This document shows positions 10,038 to 21,792 of a stretch of DNA of 64,000 nucleotides, one piece after another. Each line of letters starts with the position of its first letter. The stretch's first letter is position 1. The translations under genes were made by a program, and so were the position numbers. This DNA comes from Chlorops oryzae (taxonomy: Eukaryota; Arthropoda; Insecta; Diptera; Chloropidae), in contig CM035807.1 of assembly GCA_020466095.1 (NCBI GenBank), positions 55,288,555 through 55,352,554 of the forward strand, read 5' to 3'. The notes beneath the pieces were generated by a model, which did not search any database, was not told the origin of the DNA, and worked only from the letters and a program-made list of their open reading frames with translations.

Positions 10038-11985
10038 ATGAAGAAAGCTCATTTAAAAATTAGTTTGCCAATGTACCAGCTGCCGCAGATGGAGAACTTG
10101 TGCTAGCTTTTTTAAAAAAGTTTCAATCAATTTCATTTGCGATAAGCCAATATTCCGACATTTTTGTAATGCTGCTGTTCAGCATTGAGCGTTTTTTAAC
10201 ACTCTAATTATTCTCGTTATTTTGATTGTATTTCTGCTTGGTTAATCGATTAATCAATGAGCCGTTTATGCAAATACAATTACCAATAAAGTAAATAAAA
10301 CCACAATCTTATGCGATAAAATCCTTATCTTAATTTTTCAGACAAAGGTTGAAAAATGATTGTAATTTTGTTACGAAAATCGTAAAATTTACTCTAAAAC
10401 CTGCCTTTTTTCAAATATTTTGATAAAATTTGATGCGTAAGCGTGTTTTAGCGCTCCTAATGTAATTTCTAAAAATTATAAAATTGGGCTTGTCAAAATG
10501 CGGTTTTCATAAAGTCATTGAACGTAAGTAAGCATATGAGGCTCCTTTATAGTCTTGAAAATCCCAAGAACACTTTATTTCAATGGCCATGATCTTGAAG
10601 CCTTTTTCAACAAATATCATATATAGCACACCCTTTATCTGTTTCGGATATAATATTGTCTTATCTGCTGAGTATAAAGGTGGCCCTTTGTTGTATGGGG
10701 GATTTTAAAACTCATATGTTTGGGCCACAGGCAACGTATTCATGTTAGAAGTTTAAAAAAAAAATTGTTATGTTCCAGAAGTCAAAAATCGGAAACCGTT
10801 TGGTATGGGAGGATCGTCCTTGAAGTCCTGTAAAAAATTAAAATAGACATAAAAAGCTTTATTACTATCCCAGAGTCACTAGCAGAGGGGTAAAATTTAA
10901 AAGCAGCCCCCAATAATTTTTTTTTAACATCTGGTTTGCGCTCAATGTCTATGCCTGGAGTTTTTCTCAAAGTTTTCGATCCATTTGTCAACTGGAATTC
11001 AATCGAATCGATGCTCTTAGTGTTGGATTTTTAGAGTAAGCGGCCTTATGAGCTGTAATAGCTTAGTTTTGTTTACTTCGTTTGGCATTTTTTTCTCTTC
11101 GCTTATGCTCTCTTGTGATTGTTGATATTCCGACTCGCCGCTGTTGCTCTCGCTTCTTGGCTTAACTGTAGATTTCCCGCTGAATTTGTTTTGCCTTTCG
11201 TTTACTGGTATCTTTTTAAGCCTTTTGGACCGTCGTAGCAATGCCCAACTGTAAAGTTTTTTCTCCTTTTTCGTCGTCTTTTGAGCAGGGATCGTAAATA
11301 ACTGTTATGGAAAAAAAGAGAGGCAAAAAAATCATCACTTTCAAGACATCGGAGGCTGAAGATTAATATATGGAAGGGGTCGCATTGAAACTAATTGTCG
11401 AAATCCGTGATGATATTAAATAAAAATCCTAAAATCCAACTAAAACAGTTATTTTTCAACTGAAAATAAAAAAAAAATTAGAATGAAAGTCTTAAAAAGA
11501 GATTTTTATTTTTCGAGCCAAAAATAACAGTTATTAGTGATTTTTATTTTTTCAGTCCCATTTAACTGTTATTTTGCAACTTTTATTTAAAAGTCCGAAA
11601 ATAACTTTTATTTTATTCTGTTGAAAATAAAAATCCTTTTTATGTGATTTCTACAATAACGGGAAAAATTAATTTTTGTTTCTTTCAATGCACAAAAAAA
11701 AACAAAGTTATATAATATATAGTATAATTAAAAATAAAAGTTATTTTCGGACTAAATAGGGATAGGGAAATTTTTATCTACTATCTGAAACGAGTGAAAA
11801 AGGGTGTGATCATTTATAAATAAGTTGTTTTAACTTCTCCTTTTGTTGGTATTTTGCCTTCATTAATGCCAGTTAATGGAAATACGATATGGTTATATAT
11901 GTAAATAGATATGTCTGAGCCTGTGTCTATGAGAAAAATACTTGTTGAATCATTTAAAGATGATTCGAGAGATAGTTTAGTCTTA
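10038..11985. other. A/T-rich interval with one decayed minus-strand frame
   Basis: No gene is recognised. A minus-strand frame at 11241-11017 encodes a charged peptide starting MLRRSKRLKKIPVNERQ, and a second frame at 10991-10782 (GIDIERKPDVKKKLLGAAF) may continue it after a frameshift; together they could be a gag-like or host-derived relic. From 11400 to 11770 the sequence is dominated by repeats of AAAATAACAGTTATT and AAGTCCGAAAATAA in both orientations, listed separately. Confidence 0.3.
11400..11770. repeat. A/T-rich dispersed repeat with inverted AGTCCGAAAATAA motifs
   Basis: AAAAGTCCGAAAATAACTTT occurs near 11590, and the inverse, AAGTTATTTTCGGACT, near 11738. Several copies of (A)ACAGTTATT lie between. 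Similar motifs (AATAAAAGTCCGAAAT) appear near 39070-39095. This looks like a non-coding, internally symmetric repeat family; no target duplication could be fixed. Confidence 0.35.
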
Positions 11986-11988
11986 AAT

Positions 11989-13055
11989 TTATATTAAATA
12001 TTCCCCGGTGCGTCTTTTATTCAGAGATGGCCAGTTTTGTCTAGTAACCCAGCAGGATTCTTCTGCGTTCTTCCAGCGGTTATTTGCTAGGTTGAGGTAT
12101 GATTGTTTTATGAGGAGTTTCACTGTTGCCAGTGGAACTCCGATGTTGGAAAAGGAGATATCCGAGAGCAATGTGCCCATCTTAGCAAGTTCGTCTGCCT
12201 CAAAATTCCTTCAATGTCGCTATGTCCCGGTACCCAAAAGATCGATACCATGGAAAGTTCTGCTATCTCGTTAAGAGATAACCGGCATTCATGGACAAGC
12301 TTAGATGTGGATTCAACCCAAGCAAGAGATTTGACGGCCGCCTGGCTGTCAGTGAAAATGTAAATATTCCTGCCAAATATCTCATTACACAGCCACCTGG
12401 CGGCGTGGTTAATTGCCGTGACCTCTGCTTGAAAAACACTGCAGTGGTCAGGTAGGCGGAGGGCTAGCTTTAGGTTTAAGCTGCTGGAATATATACCGTT
12501 TCCTAACCTTGAATTGAGTTTGGAGCCATCGGTATAAATTTGAATTGAGTCCCGGCTGATATCCATACCATCGCACCACTCCGCCCTGCTCGGTACGCAA
12601 TCGGTAAACCTGCGGTAAAAGCAAAGCGAGGGGGTGCGGTAATCGATATCAGTTGGGATAAGGAAATCTTTTGTCAAGATTTGAGAGTGACCGATGTCGG
12701 TTCTCGACCAGCGACAGATGGCATTCAATCGCACAGCAGAGATCTTTGCCTGTTGTCTGATAATAAGTGATGTTGGGATCCAACATAGAAGTGCAAATAG
12801 TGCCTTGGTAGGTGTAGTCCTTAGCGCTCTCGTTATCAATAGAGCGGACTGTCTCCTAACCTTGTTCAGGGCTAGCAGATAGGAAGATTCCTCCGTAACT
12901 GGCCACCAACAGATTGACCTGTACAGAAGAATAGGTTCCACTACAGCTTGATAAAACCACAGTATAGACTTGGAAATCAAGCCCCATTTTGTGCCTACTG
13001 CTTTCTTGCAGCAATATAAGGCGCATAGTTGATTTTTCTTTTCACAAGTCACCAA
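11989..13055 (-). pseudogene. LINE reverse transcriptase end and RNase H domain, frameshifted
   Basis: The minus-strand frame of 311 codons (13055-12120) begins with a reverse transcriptase C terminus (WFYQAVVEPILLY, then RALRTTPTKALFALL), followed by an RNase H domain: IYTDGSKLNSRLGNG, VFQAEVTAINHA, IFTDSQAAV and FWVPGHSDIEG give the Asp-Glu-Asp core and the distal Gly-His. Right after GHSDIEG the frame shifts; the homologous continuation is the other frame to 11989 (MGTLLSDISFSN...). RNase H with this thumb region points to the I/LOA group of LINEs. It is 5'-truncated and starts exactly where the gypsy integrase frame ends (13049), so it probably inserted into that element. Confidence 0.7.
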
Positions 13056-13429
13056 ACATCTTTGGCTTGATAGAAACCTAGGGCCTTGGTGTGTAAGTCC
13101 TGTAATTGGTAGCCTACCGAGCCTATGCGTTTAAGGACCGTTGCTCGGATTCCAGCTGGTGCTAGCTTTGCGTTGAAATGATTGGCTAGATTGCTTTTTG
13201 CAAAATTCCTTCTAGTTACTATCTGGCCTACGCCAAATTGTCTAGGCCGTGCTCTGAGGTTGTAATGCGATTCATTTCTCCGAAATGCGTCATATATTTT
13301 CGATATCACTTGATCGCGTACTAATGAAAGCTGGTCAGTTCTATCTAATGGCTCAAAAGATTCCATGAGCAGGTATAAATTTCTCAACAGCGCATAATCT
13401 TTTCCATGTTTAATCACACAGGTATACAA
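13049..13429 (-). pseudogene. Gypsy integrase C-terminal domain
   Basis: 126 codons ending YQAKDVW before the stop. VGQIVTRRNFAKSN and FNAKLAPAGIRATVLKRIG form the small SH3-like C-terminal integrase domain; the block corresponds to FKEGQVVFRKNFRQSN and YNTKLAP in the plus-strand pol at 56.1 kb, so the two elements are related. The catalytic core should lie immediately upstream, where instead the 13463-15183 element begins. Confidence 0.65.
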
Positions 13430-13462
13430 GGTTTTGGACCAGAGAAACTGGATAGCGACCCT

Positions 13463-15183
13463 ATAGGAATTTTTCGTGCTGATTCCGAATCTGGTACCCG
13501 TTTTTCTCTATCACGTCAAGTTTTTGAGAAATCGTTAAATAACGGTTTTTGACATTTTTACCTATAGTCTATGTCAATAATGAGGTCGTAGACCCTATAT
13601 GCCTTAACCGATTTCAAAGTTTTTGGTACTCATATGAAAGAGGAATGACAACGCAACATATCCTTTATACACAAATTTGGAATTGATTCAGTAACTTGGA
13701 AGCTATAGGGCAAAAAACGCGATGCTGATTTCCAATTTTTAGCGATTTTGTTTAAAAACTTGAAATTCAAATGGTTATAATTTCCGAACCAAGGCTGGTA
13801 TTCCAGGTCTTAATACTTTGAATGAAAGAACAATCAATTGAAAAAGTTTTAAGCCTAAAACAAAAAAAATCCGTTGCGTCGTTCTAATTTTATGAGGATT
13901 TTCGCTGAAAATGACAAAAACGAATTTATTATTTTTGGTATATTCTTCGCTCGTTCATATGTATATTTCAGTTCGAATTGTGTATGTTGGTAAAACTGGC
14001 TTAAAAAACATAAAACTTAAATTCTATTTTAAACCTATCTTTAAAGCTAAAACCAATTTAAACTTTAAAGATGAACAGAATTTGAACTGAGCCTTTTGTA
14101 TTGTTTACTATCTGTTTCGCGTATAAGGCAATAGTCACATAAAAAGCCAGCTTGCTGGTCATCATTTAAAAGTTTGGAAATTGTTTTGGAAATAAAAAAG
14201 CGTTAACTACATAAATAAGTTAGTTGGAGCACTTTCAAAAAATTATCGAAAATAAATGGGAGTTCGGATGTCCAAAAATACATTTCTCACTCACATTTGT
14301 CATTTTTCAGCCGAAAACCTTGCATAAAATTAGCGACGAACAAGGATTTTTTTTGAGCGCATTAACACAAACTCTTCAAGATGTTCTGTTCATTAAAGTA
14401 TTAAACTGGTATAAGCTTTTGGAAATGAATAATTTGAGTTATTTAAAGTTTTTACAACAAACAATCGCTAAAAATACAAAAGAGCTTTGCAAGATTCCAA
14501 AAAATTCTGTTTCATTTTTAAAAGTTATAAAATTGCGTTTTTCCTTTTATATAGGTTAAAAAACTTTAATTTATTGTTGTTCTTAAGCTCATTATTGACC
14601 TAGACATAGCACAATGTCGAAAAACTTATAACATTTAAGAACTTGACGTTTTAAGAAAAATACCAAAAATGAAAAATTCGTTTTGTCCATTTTCAAGTTC
14701 GAAAATTCCTTATTAAATTGTGATCGACTGCAAAGGATTTTGGCGTGTTTCCTCTTTAGGTCAAAACTTTGCAAGTGCCGAATTAAGCATAGTTAAGACC
14801 TGCATATTACTCAGCTTGGTTACGGAAAATGTATAACCATTTCGATATTTAAACTTCGTTAAACAAAATCGGCTACAGATTGGAAATCAGCATCGACGTA
14901 TTTTGCCCCATAGCGCTTCCAAGTTTTTCTGAATCCAATTCCAATTTTGTTGTATAACCACCGGACTCCAAAAATGTTCGATATGTCGTTTTCTCTTTCA
15001 TATGAGCCACAAAACTTTGCAAGCGGTTAAGCATATAAGGAACCCCATCTTGACTTTAGACAATAGGTACCAATGCTCATAAGATTACCGTTCATGCATT
15101 TCGATTTGGTGAAAAACTTGACGTGATAGAGAAGATTTATGCCAACGGTCGTACCAGATTCGGATCGGATGCTGATTTCCTAT
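13463..15183. mobile_element. Long-inverted-repeat element inserted in gypsy integrase
   Basis: The outer 400 bp or so of each end are imperfect inverted copies: CTATCACGTCAAGTTTTT at about 13506-13523 pairs with AAAAACTTGACGTGATAG at 15113-15130, CCGAATCTGGTAC with GTACCAGATTCGG, and ATGCTGATTTCCAATTTTT (13721) with AGATTGGAAATCAGCAT (14876). Homology runs from ATAGGAA at 13463 inward to about 13860, and from TTCCTAT at 15183 inward to about 14755. The central 0.9 kb has no recognised gene; a frame at 14224-14559 is not recognisable. It splits the gypsy integrase, so it is younger. No target duplication is visible. A foldback-like or non-autonomous DNA element is likely. Confidence 0.6.
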
Positions 15184-15641
15184 CAGCGGTACGTGATAGT
15201 TGGTTTCTTATTGGAGTCGCGACAAAGTTCGCATTTAAAGAAATTTGTAATGTTGTTAAGTCGATTTGTCCTCATTAAAAGGTACTTCATGATGGCATAA
15301 GAGTTTTTCTATGGTCGATTGCACGTTGGGGTACTGCCTTCGCAAGGACAGAATTGATTGGCTATTCTTCAGGAAAGTTTCCAACTTTCTGACATTTGAT
15401 CCTTTACGGAAAAAGTCAGTGCTTCATAGATAAACTTGATGCAGGATTTTATTCGGGTGTCCGATTGCACGTTGGGATGTGGTGCATACCTTGCCGTCTC
15501 AAGACGTGATTATGCTCCAACTGATTCACAATTCTTTGGAATTCGGGCATCTTCCGGATTGCATTCGCGGGTTGATACCACTTTATCCCTTCGGGGTAGC
15601 ATCCAAAATGTGACCTAAGTCTTTAATCTGCCAGGTATTCA

Positions 15642-16693
15642 TTATTTTTCGGACATTAACGATTTCAGACTCGGTTGTAAGGACGGACAACTCCTTTCGA
15701 GATAATGGCCAATTGCTTTATCAAGCACCACTAGCTTAGCCTCCTTAATTTTTCGGGACAGTAATAGTTTCGATAAAGGTTGTGCAATGGAGCTCTGGAT
15801 TCGATATAAGCGGTTCGTTTGCTCGACCCATCTCCAGTCGGACCGTAAGAAGTCCACTGGGTGTTGGCGTATTGGATTAGTCGTCGCAAACGTTGCAAAA
15901 TAAAGCGTTTATTGTAATCGGGGTGAATCAATACTGGTGCGGTGGTAAGCATTTGCTTGAGGGTATGAAATGATTTTTGTGCGTTGTCGTTCCAAGTGAA
16001 TTTAGTTTTCTCTTTCAGCAGTTCGGTAAGGTGAAAATAGACGCTGGCATAGTCGTTCAAAAACCTGCGATACCAACCAGTCATCCCTAAAAACCGACTA
16101 AGTTGGCGAATCGTTTTTGACACAGGGTGTTTGTTTATCGCTTCGATTTTCTCGTCATCCATTTTCAGACTCCCTTGGCCTACAAAAAATCCTAAATATT
16201 TGACTTGTGCTAATCCAAAATGGCTTTTCGCAGACGGTAATCGTAAATCCAGCTTTGCGTAAATGGAAAGCGACGTCTATGAGGTAAGATAAATGCTCCA
16301 CGAAACTATGCGATACTACCAAAAGATCATCCCAATACACGAAGACATGTGTCTTCAGCGCATACGGAATCACCTTATCCATTAAGCGACACATAGTTTG
16401 GGCGCATTACACAATCCAACGGCATGCGTAAAAACTGGTATAACAGCCGATTCGGTATCGCAAACGCAGTCTTTGACTTTGCCCAGTGGCCAAAAGGCGT
16501 CTTTAAGATCAACGCTGGTAACCTTGATATTAGTCCATCTATATGTGGGATTGGATAGGCATCCTTTTAAGTGACAGAGTTGAGTGCGCGAGAGTCTAGG
16601 CAAAGCCACTAATACGCACGGCGATGACCACGCGGAATTGCTAGATTCCTTGACTACTCCTAAGCTGATCATTCGATCCACTTCGGCACACAT
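15642..16693 (-). pseudogene. Gypsy reverse transcriptase and RNase H, frameshifted
   Basis: Four overlapping minus-strand frames together cover reverse transcriptase: EVDRMISLGVVKESSNSAWS (16690-16630), SVDLKDAFW, then in another frame MCRLMDKVIPYALKTHVFVY and WDDLLVVSHSF, then DDEKIEAINKHPVSKTIRQL and FLGMTGWYRRFLNDYAS. The catalytic YxDD box reads YWDD (YLDD is usual), with both Asp retained. The RNase H part (15857-15642) is unrecognisable in places. At least four frameshifts separate the blocks. The part of reverse transcriptase between SAWSSPC and the VDLKDAFW region is also corrupted. Confidence 0.7.
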
Positions 16694-17125
16694 CAGTTTT
16701 TCGATAGCTGGAGATACTGGGTAAAATCATTTTTTAATTGGAGCCGCATTTTCGGTATCGATTTCGTGCTCGACTAGGGTAGTACACCCTAATCCATTCT
16801 TTTCAAACGACGAAAAAGTGGCTATTACGGCGTGTAGTTTCGCTTGCTGCACTGTTTTCAAAACAATCTTCTGGCGATCCGGAATGTCAACTTGATCGAT
16901 GGAATAAAAAAAATTTATCTTGATGTGATCTTATTCTGAGGCCAAACATTGCGAAGAAATCGGCACGATATATCACGTTTTCCTTTATATTTTACTGCTG
17001 ACTACTAGAAATTCAAAAGTTTTATTGCGTGATTAAATTGGATTTTCGGGCTTATTGTTCCTGTTACGCTTTGACGATTGCCATCGGACGTACGGACGTA
17101 ACCTTTTAATTTAGTTTCAAAAAGA

Positions 17126-17509
17126 TTATTTTGTTGTACATTTTCTTGTTGCACCGCTATCTAACAGGGATTGGTATCTGATTCCTAATATTTCTATCGA
17201 AGCAAACGATCTTACATCTCCTTCTCTACTAGTTATTGACGAAATAATAACATTTTTCAATTTTCGGATTTGTTGCCAATAACGCCGAATTCGTATGGTC
17301 GATCGCTTAGCTTTTATTTCGTTTAATAGAAGACTTTTTCGTAATTTATTATATTCGTGTAATCTTATATGGTATGGTCGTAATAGTGGATGAGTGGGTG
17401 TTACAGCCGGTTCAACTAACTTCATATAGGTGGAATCATTGGGTGTCCGTTTTAGAATTTGCGGACACCTACTCGGGAGTTTTCCTTTCGACTGCTGCAT
17501 TTCTGGCAA
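17126..17509 (-). pseudogene. Gypsy aspartic protease and upstream zinc knuckles
   Basis: The frame ends with FASIEILGIRYQSLLDSGAT, which contains the DSG active-site triad of retroviral-type aspartic proteases. Just upstream, in a neighbouring frame (about 17620-17500 on the minus strand), CWNCENLGHSYKDC is a perfect CCHC zinc knuckle and is followed by CYGCGAVDVYKPNC. The order gag knuckle, then protease, fits gypsy elements. The stop soon after DSGAT and the change of frame show that it is broken. Confidence 0.6.
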
Positions 17510-17612
17510 TTCGGTTTATATACGTCGACTGCACCGCAACCGTAGCAAAAAATTCTCCAAGGGTGTGTACAGTCTTTGTAACTATGGCCCAAGTTTTCGC
17601 AGTTCCAGCAAG

Positions 17613-18866
17613 TTACTGCGGTGGCCACTGCACTTCCGGTTCAGCTAATTCCGGTTCCGTAGATGAGTCAGATATTTCCAACACTTGCTTCCGTGGAGGA
17701 TTGCGCGGAGGATACATGTTTTGTGTATCTCTCATGAATGCTTCGTGCTTGTGCACCTCTTTACGCAAATCGGGAAGATTTCGTAGTTCTAGATGAAGCA
17801 ATTCGTTTCGAAGATCGGGCTTGAGGTTACGGGTAACCGTTTCGCATAAATCGGCTTCCAATAGTGGACTACTAAGGCGATCGCAGAGTACTCTAATGCA
17901 ATCTAAATAGTCATCAAATGATTCTGTATGGCGTTGTTTTCGCTTAAAAATTTCATGACGAATGTCTAATCACTGAAATTTTCTTTATACTCTTTCCGCA
18001 GAGCTTCGCAAAAACTAAGCCCCCCAATGGTACCCATGTCTCGGTGATGACGCCAAAGCCAAAGCTTGGCTTTACCATCGAACATTATATGTAGGTATTG
18101 GCACAATAATTCGAAATCTCCTTCTAAATAACTATCTGTAAGTGTTTGAATTTGATAGAGAAAATCTTCCTCTGAAATATCCCCTTTAAATCTAACATTC
18201 CAATTTCTTACTATATTCGGTATCTTCTCCGTTGATTGGTTGGGAATTTGATTACCGTTGGACGGTCGTCGTGCGGAGGTCATATTTAAACTTCAGTCAT
18301 TAGCTCGATTTTGTGACAATAGTTCCTGATTATGTAACTGCGTCCGTGGAGTAGCTTGGGCTATTGGGGTACCCGCTTCTTGCCGATTTGGAACTGCATT
18401 CTGGTTGGTGGGTGGGCTAATATTCGGCCTGTTGGACACTGATACGGTATGCCTGATTGTTTGCATTTCATTAGCGATTTGCGCCGATATCTCCGTGCGA
18501 AGAGAATCAATGGATGTAGAAATCAAATCTCGTACCGAGTCAAAATCAGTGCCAAACGGTCTTTCAGTGAGATCGATGCCATGTTTGGGATTAGGTGGTA
18601 AATCAAATGAAGCCGTGGCTCCTTGCGTCTGAGAAAATAGCCGCGTAATCGGACGATTTCTCCGCGGATTTGCTGGTAGAGCGGACAGGCTGTCTGTTGT
18701 GATTCGCAAGTCTGTATCTAGACAATCGTTCCGTTTCATCAAATTCGTGATTGCACGGGTTGGCTGCTCGGGTATGGGTGAGCTGAATCACCTCACCGCA
18801 TATAGCGCAACATGACTGGTCATTGTCGTTCGGAACCGGTCTTGCTGTATGTGTGTCAACTGGCAT
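17613..18866 (-). pseudogene. Gypsy gag polyprotein, frameshifted
   Basis: The N-terminal frame (18866-18603) has a Cys-rich start (CCAICGEVIQLTH) and passes by frameshift into 18742-18293, which is Thr/Ser/Pro-rich. An in-frame TGA at 18293-18295 precedes MTSARRPSNGNQIPN and the capsid-like block VRNWNVRFKGDISEEDFLYQ (18283-17966). This block is homologous to KWQVKFDGSNKEMTVESFLF in the gag at 45.4 kb. A further frameshift leads to ADLCETVTRNLKPDLRNEL (17861-17613). Gag forms the particle that packages element RNA. Confidence 0.65.
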
Positions 18867-19926
18867 TTTATAGTAGCATTTCGTTTAAGTCACGTTCGAT
18901 TTAGGAAATATTTCAGCCGTATCTGGAATGGCTGATAATCGAAATTGAAGAAGTAGGAAATATTCTTACAAACAAAAAATTTGCAATCCAGCGGTTTGCT
19001 AAAAGCTCATAAATTAACGAAAATTTGCAAATTAAAGTTCAACCAATGTATATATAAATAATGTTTTCGATCGTATTGCCTGAATCGACATACTAATTTG
19101 TTCTCTGGTACTTCCACGAGCTGTATTACAATTCAAAGCAATCGGTTCTGATAAGTAGCTGGTGAAACGCCAACGCTAGCTACCTATGTATTTCAGTAAT
19201 GGATACTGACTTTTGTACTCTTTGTTTTGTTTTTGTATGAAAATACAAAAAAAATTTTTTATTTTTTTATTTAAATTTATTTATGTACTGAGATTTTTTT
19301 TCCGTTAAATTAAAGAAGTAATCGTTCCGCGACGAAGTTTATAGCGAACCCGTTTAATCGAAAGATATAAAAAGATACTTTATTTCTACTTAGTGTAACC
19401 ATTTGTAAAGCGAAAGGTAGAGACGGTCTTTGGTCGAGGCTTGTAAAAAGAATTGGATCGTTAATTAGTTAGTGAAACTTTATAATGCTTTAGTCGTGAT
19501 GTTGAGCAAGTGAGTAGATTTCCAAGTCCACTCAGAAAAAAAAAAATCTCGAACTATCTAAACGTTCTTACTGTAGCTTGGTGACGAGATGCCTGAATTA
19601 AGGGATGACACCGTAATTTTACTGAAATGCACTCCACCCTACATCAGCCTTAAAAAAAAATTTATTTATGTTAGAGTAGTTCCTGGTATTGTGGCAATGA
19701 CTCGACATCCGCCATGTTATGAATCCGATCAATTTGGAGCGTTTTTATATATAAGGTTGTTTTGATTGTGTTCTATATTTATGTATTTTTTTTATATTTT
19801 TTTATATAAAAATGTAAACAGTATGAAGTAGTATAATTTTAGCAGAATTTTATTAGCATTTTTGAATCCAAGTTAAATATAAATGTCGTAAGGCCAAAAA
19901 ATTTTTGCAAAAATAAAACGAGAGGC
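18867..19926 (-). other. Gypsy leader region, no gene seen
   Basis: About 1 kb between the primer-binding site and gag on the minus strand. It is A/T-rich with several homopolymer runs and stops in all frames. Nothing beyond the untranslated leader role is suggested. Confidence 0.4.
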
Positions 19927-19945
19927 CCATTGTTGCCGGGCGCCA
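19927..19945 (-). promoter_or_regulatory. Candidate primer-binding site of the minus-strand gypsy element
   Basis: On the minus strand TGGCGCCCGGCAACAATGG follows two bases after a terminus ending ACGACA. A TGGCGCC start is what the CCA-ended 3' terminus of a priming tRNA would pair with. I cannot name the tRNA with certainty. Confidence 0.5.
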
Positions 19946-19947
19946 AA

Positions 19948-20097
19948 TGTCGTGTGCACCTCTGCCGAAGCCTGTATACCGGTCGTTGTGCGGTCTAGCT
20001 CAGGATATTGGGAGTGGGTGGGCTTCTCCAACTCAGACGAGGTGAACTACTTCATTAGTTGTATGCAGTAGTAGTGTTGTGTCCAATCGACCTTAAT
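19948..20097 (-). repeat. Truncated 5' LTR of the minus-strand gypsy element
   Basis: The minus-strand LTR terminus ...GCACACGACA lies next to the primer-binding site. Going right, about 150 bp remain before a T-run (20098-20121) marks the start of other sequence. No second copy was found in the window, so the LTR limits rest only on the terminal CA and the primer site. Confidence 0.4.
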
Positions 20098-20230
20098 AAA
20101 TTTTTTTTTTTTTTTTTTTTGCGGGATATCCGTTCCCTAAGGACTAGTGGACTACGAATTAGTCCATGCGGTTACCCGGATGCTGGTGTCAATTCACTCG
20201 GCCGGGTATTGACTAAAATTTGGAGATAAT
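20098..20230 (-). mobile_element. Poly(A)-tailed 3' end of a LINE or SINE
   Basis: A run of 20-odd T at 20098-20121 is followed by structured GC-richer sequence with a near-palindrome (GGACTAGTGG...TTAGTCC). On the minus strand this reads as a 3' end with a poly(A) tail, inserted in the gypsy LTR. The family is not identified. The following 20230-20880 holds no recognised gene. Confidence 0.4.
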
Positions 20231-20879
20231 TGCTGCAACCATACGATTTAATTTAAAATTTATCGAATCATCCATGCATCGATGAGGTGAATACTCTTAC
20301 CAATTGTTTCCTACAAGACAGAAGGGGATTTTTCTTTAGATTGTGGATTGGTACCCTGACCAAATTTTCCCACGATGTCATCAGTCCAATGTTAAGGCGG
20401 AAAAGGAAGAAGGATTTCGCGTTGGATTGGAAGGATTGGTGGGCGTTTACACACGTCGCAATAATTGCAGTACACTTTTAAATCATTCACCACAGTATCT
20501 AGTTTGAAGCTGAGCTTCGAAAAGCACCAGCTTCAAAGCTTTTATGGGGTGTGTTTATCCTAGATAGTGGTTTTAGTCGGACGGTAGTGGGAAAAATACA
20601 GGGAAGTATGTCAAAAATAAATAGCAAAGAATTAAATGACGGAGCCCAAGGCAACAACAAAGCCTAAGGGTTCTTATTTAATTTTGGAAAAATTACTTCT
20701 GACCTTTGGATGATCGCAGCTGCTATCCTACAACAATATCTTGGTGTTCTTCAATTGGCCTTTCGCTTATGGTGGCTCTCGACCAGTAATATCGTTGATA
20801 TTCGGGTTATTTTACTTTTTATTTAAAGAAACTATTCCAGCGCGAAAACTGACGTCTACGTGGCGAGGTGACCAGCTTT

Positions 20880-21293
20880 CTCGATCTCCAGAGTTCACTA
20901 AATATTTATAACACGATGATTAGGACGCATTTCGAATACTGTTCACCAATTTTATATCTTGGCTCGAACCAAATGATAATAAGATTGCAAAGATTGCAAA
21001 ATAAGGCAATGAGATGAATCTTAAGGTGCCAAGGTCTAGTCTCTTCTATTTGTATGTTAAGCTGTTAAGCTTGGTTGTCCATAAAACAAAAAGATATATT
21101 TAATGTTATGTTATTTATTTTTAAAATAAGAAATATTTTACTGCCAAATTATTTAAATCGGCAGTTAATTAGTGTTGCGATTGTTCAGCCACATAATTTA
21201 AGAAATAACCAAAATTTTATAGTACAAAAAAAAAAAAACTTACTACAAGTGTTTGTGTACGGTCGCGTTTACAATTGCTCCGTGTTAGCTTGA
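20880..21293 (+). pseudogene. CR1-like LINE reverse transcriptase, C-terminal fragment
   Basis: Plus-strand translation reads NIYNTMIRTHFEYCSPILY, then MIIRLQRLQNKAMR, a stop, ILRCQGL, LAWLSIKQKDIFNVMLFIFK and LLPNYLNRQL. This order (FEYCS, LQ.LQNKAMR.IL, LNWLSI.Q, the K(I/M)...LLP..L motif) is the standard C terminus of insect CR1-type reverse transcriptases. Catalytic motifs are absent, so only the last quarter remains, with at least one internal stop. It ends in an A-rich run near 21225. Confidence 0.6.
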
Positions 21294-21792
21294 AGTTTCA
21301 AAGTCGATTGGTCGCGGTTATTAATTTTGAGTGGCTCTCAAACTTTATTAACGCCGGTGTTATAAGTGTACGCATTCTGCTGTGTATTTGGACTGTGGAA
21401 AAGTGAATCATTTATTAATTCTTGGAACTAATATTGAAAAAAAAAATTTTTTTTGTATATCCGTGCATTAAATAAGCTGTTTTCGATTGGGAAGAGTGTT
21501 GCTCTATTTCTGCAGGCTGTTAGCGGTCTAATCAATTACTGTCAAACTGTTTCCTGCTGTAAGCCCAAAGAAACTGTTTCGGAGCTAAAATCCTGTCGCT
21601 CTCCAACGGTGGTTAAATCAATTATTCTTAATCTGTTCCTGTTGTAAGGCCTATCGAACTGTACCTGTGATAAACTCAATTATTTACCAACTGTTTTCTG
21701 CTGCAATCCAATTACGTCCAAGCATTCGGATTAACTACTAGCTGTAATATTGCCTGGTTCTATCCGCATTTAATTTGGAACTCTGTTTTATA

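Larger units (their letters stand above)
13049..20097 (-). mobile_element. Decayed gypsy-superfamily LTR retrotransposon
   Basis: Read on the minus strand in order: truncated 5' LTR (right edge, 20097-19948), primer-binding-site candidate, about 1-kb leader, gag (18866-17613), zinc knuckles and protease (17600-17126), reverse transcriptase and RNase H (16693-15642), poorly preserved integrase start (15640-15190), a 1.7-kb foreign insertion (15183-13463), and the integrase C terminus (13429-13049). Beyond that, LINE sequence replaces the 3' LTR. The FLGMTGWYRRF and FGLCNAP-type blocks resemble the Osvaldo-like lineage. Every ORF carries stops or frameshifts, so the copy is old. Confidence 0.75.
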
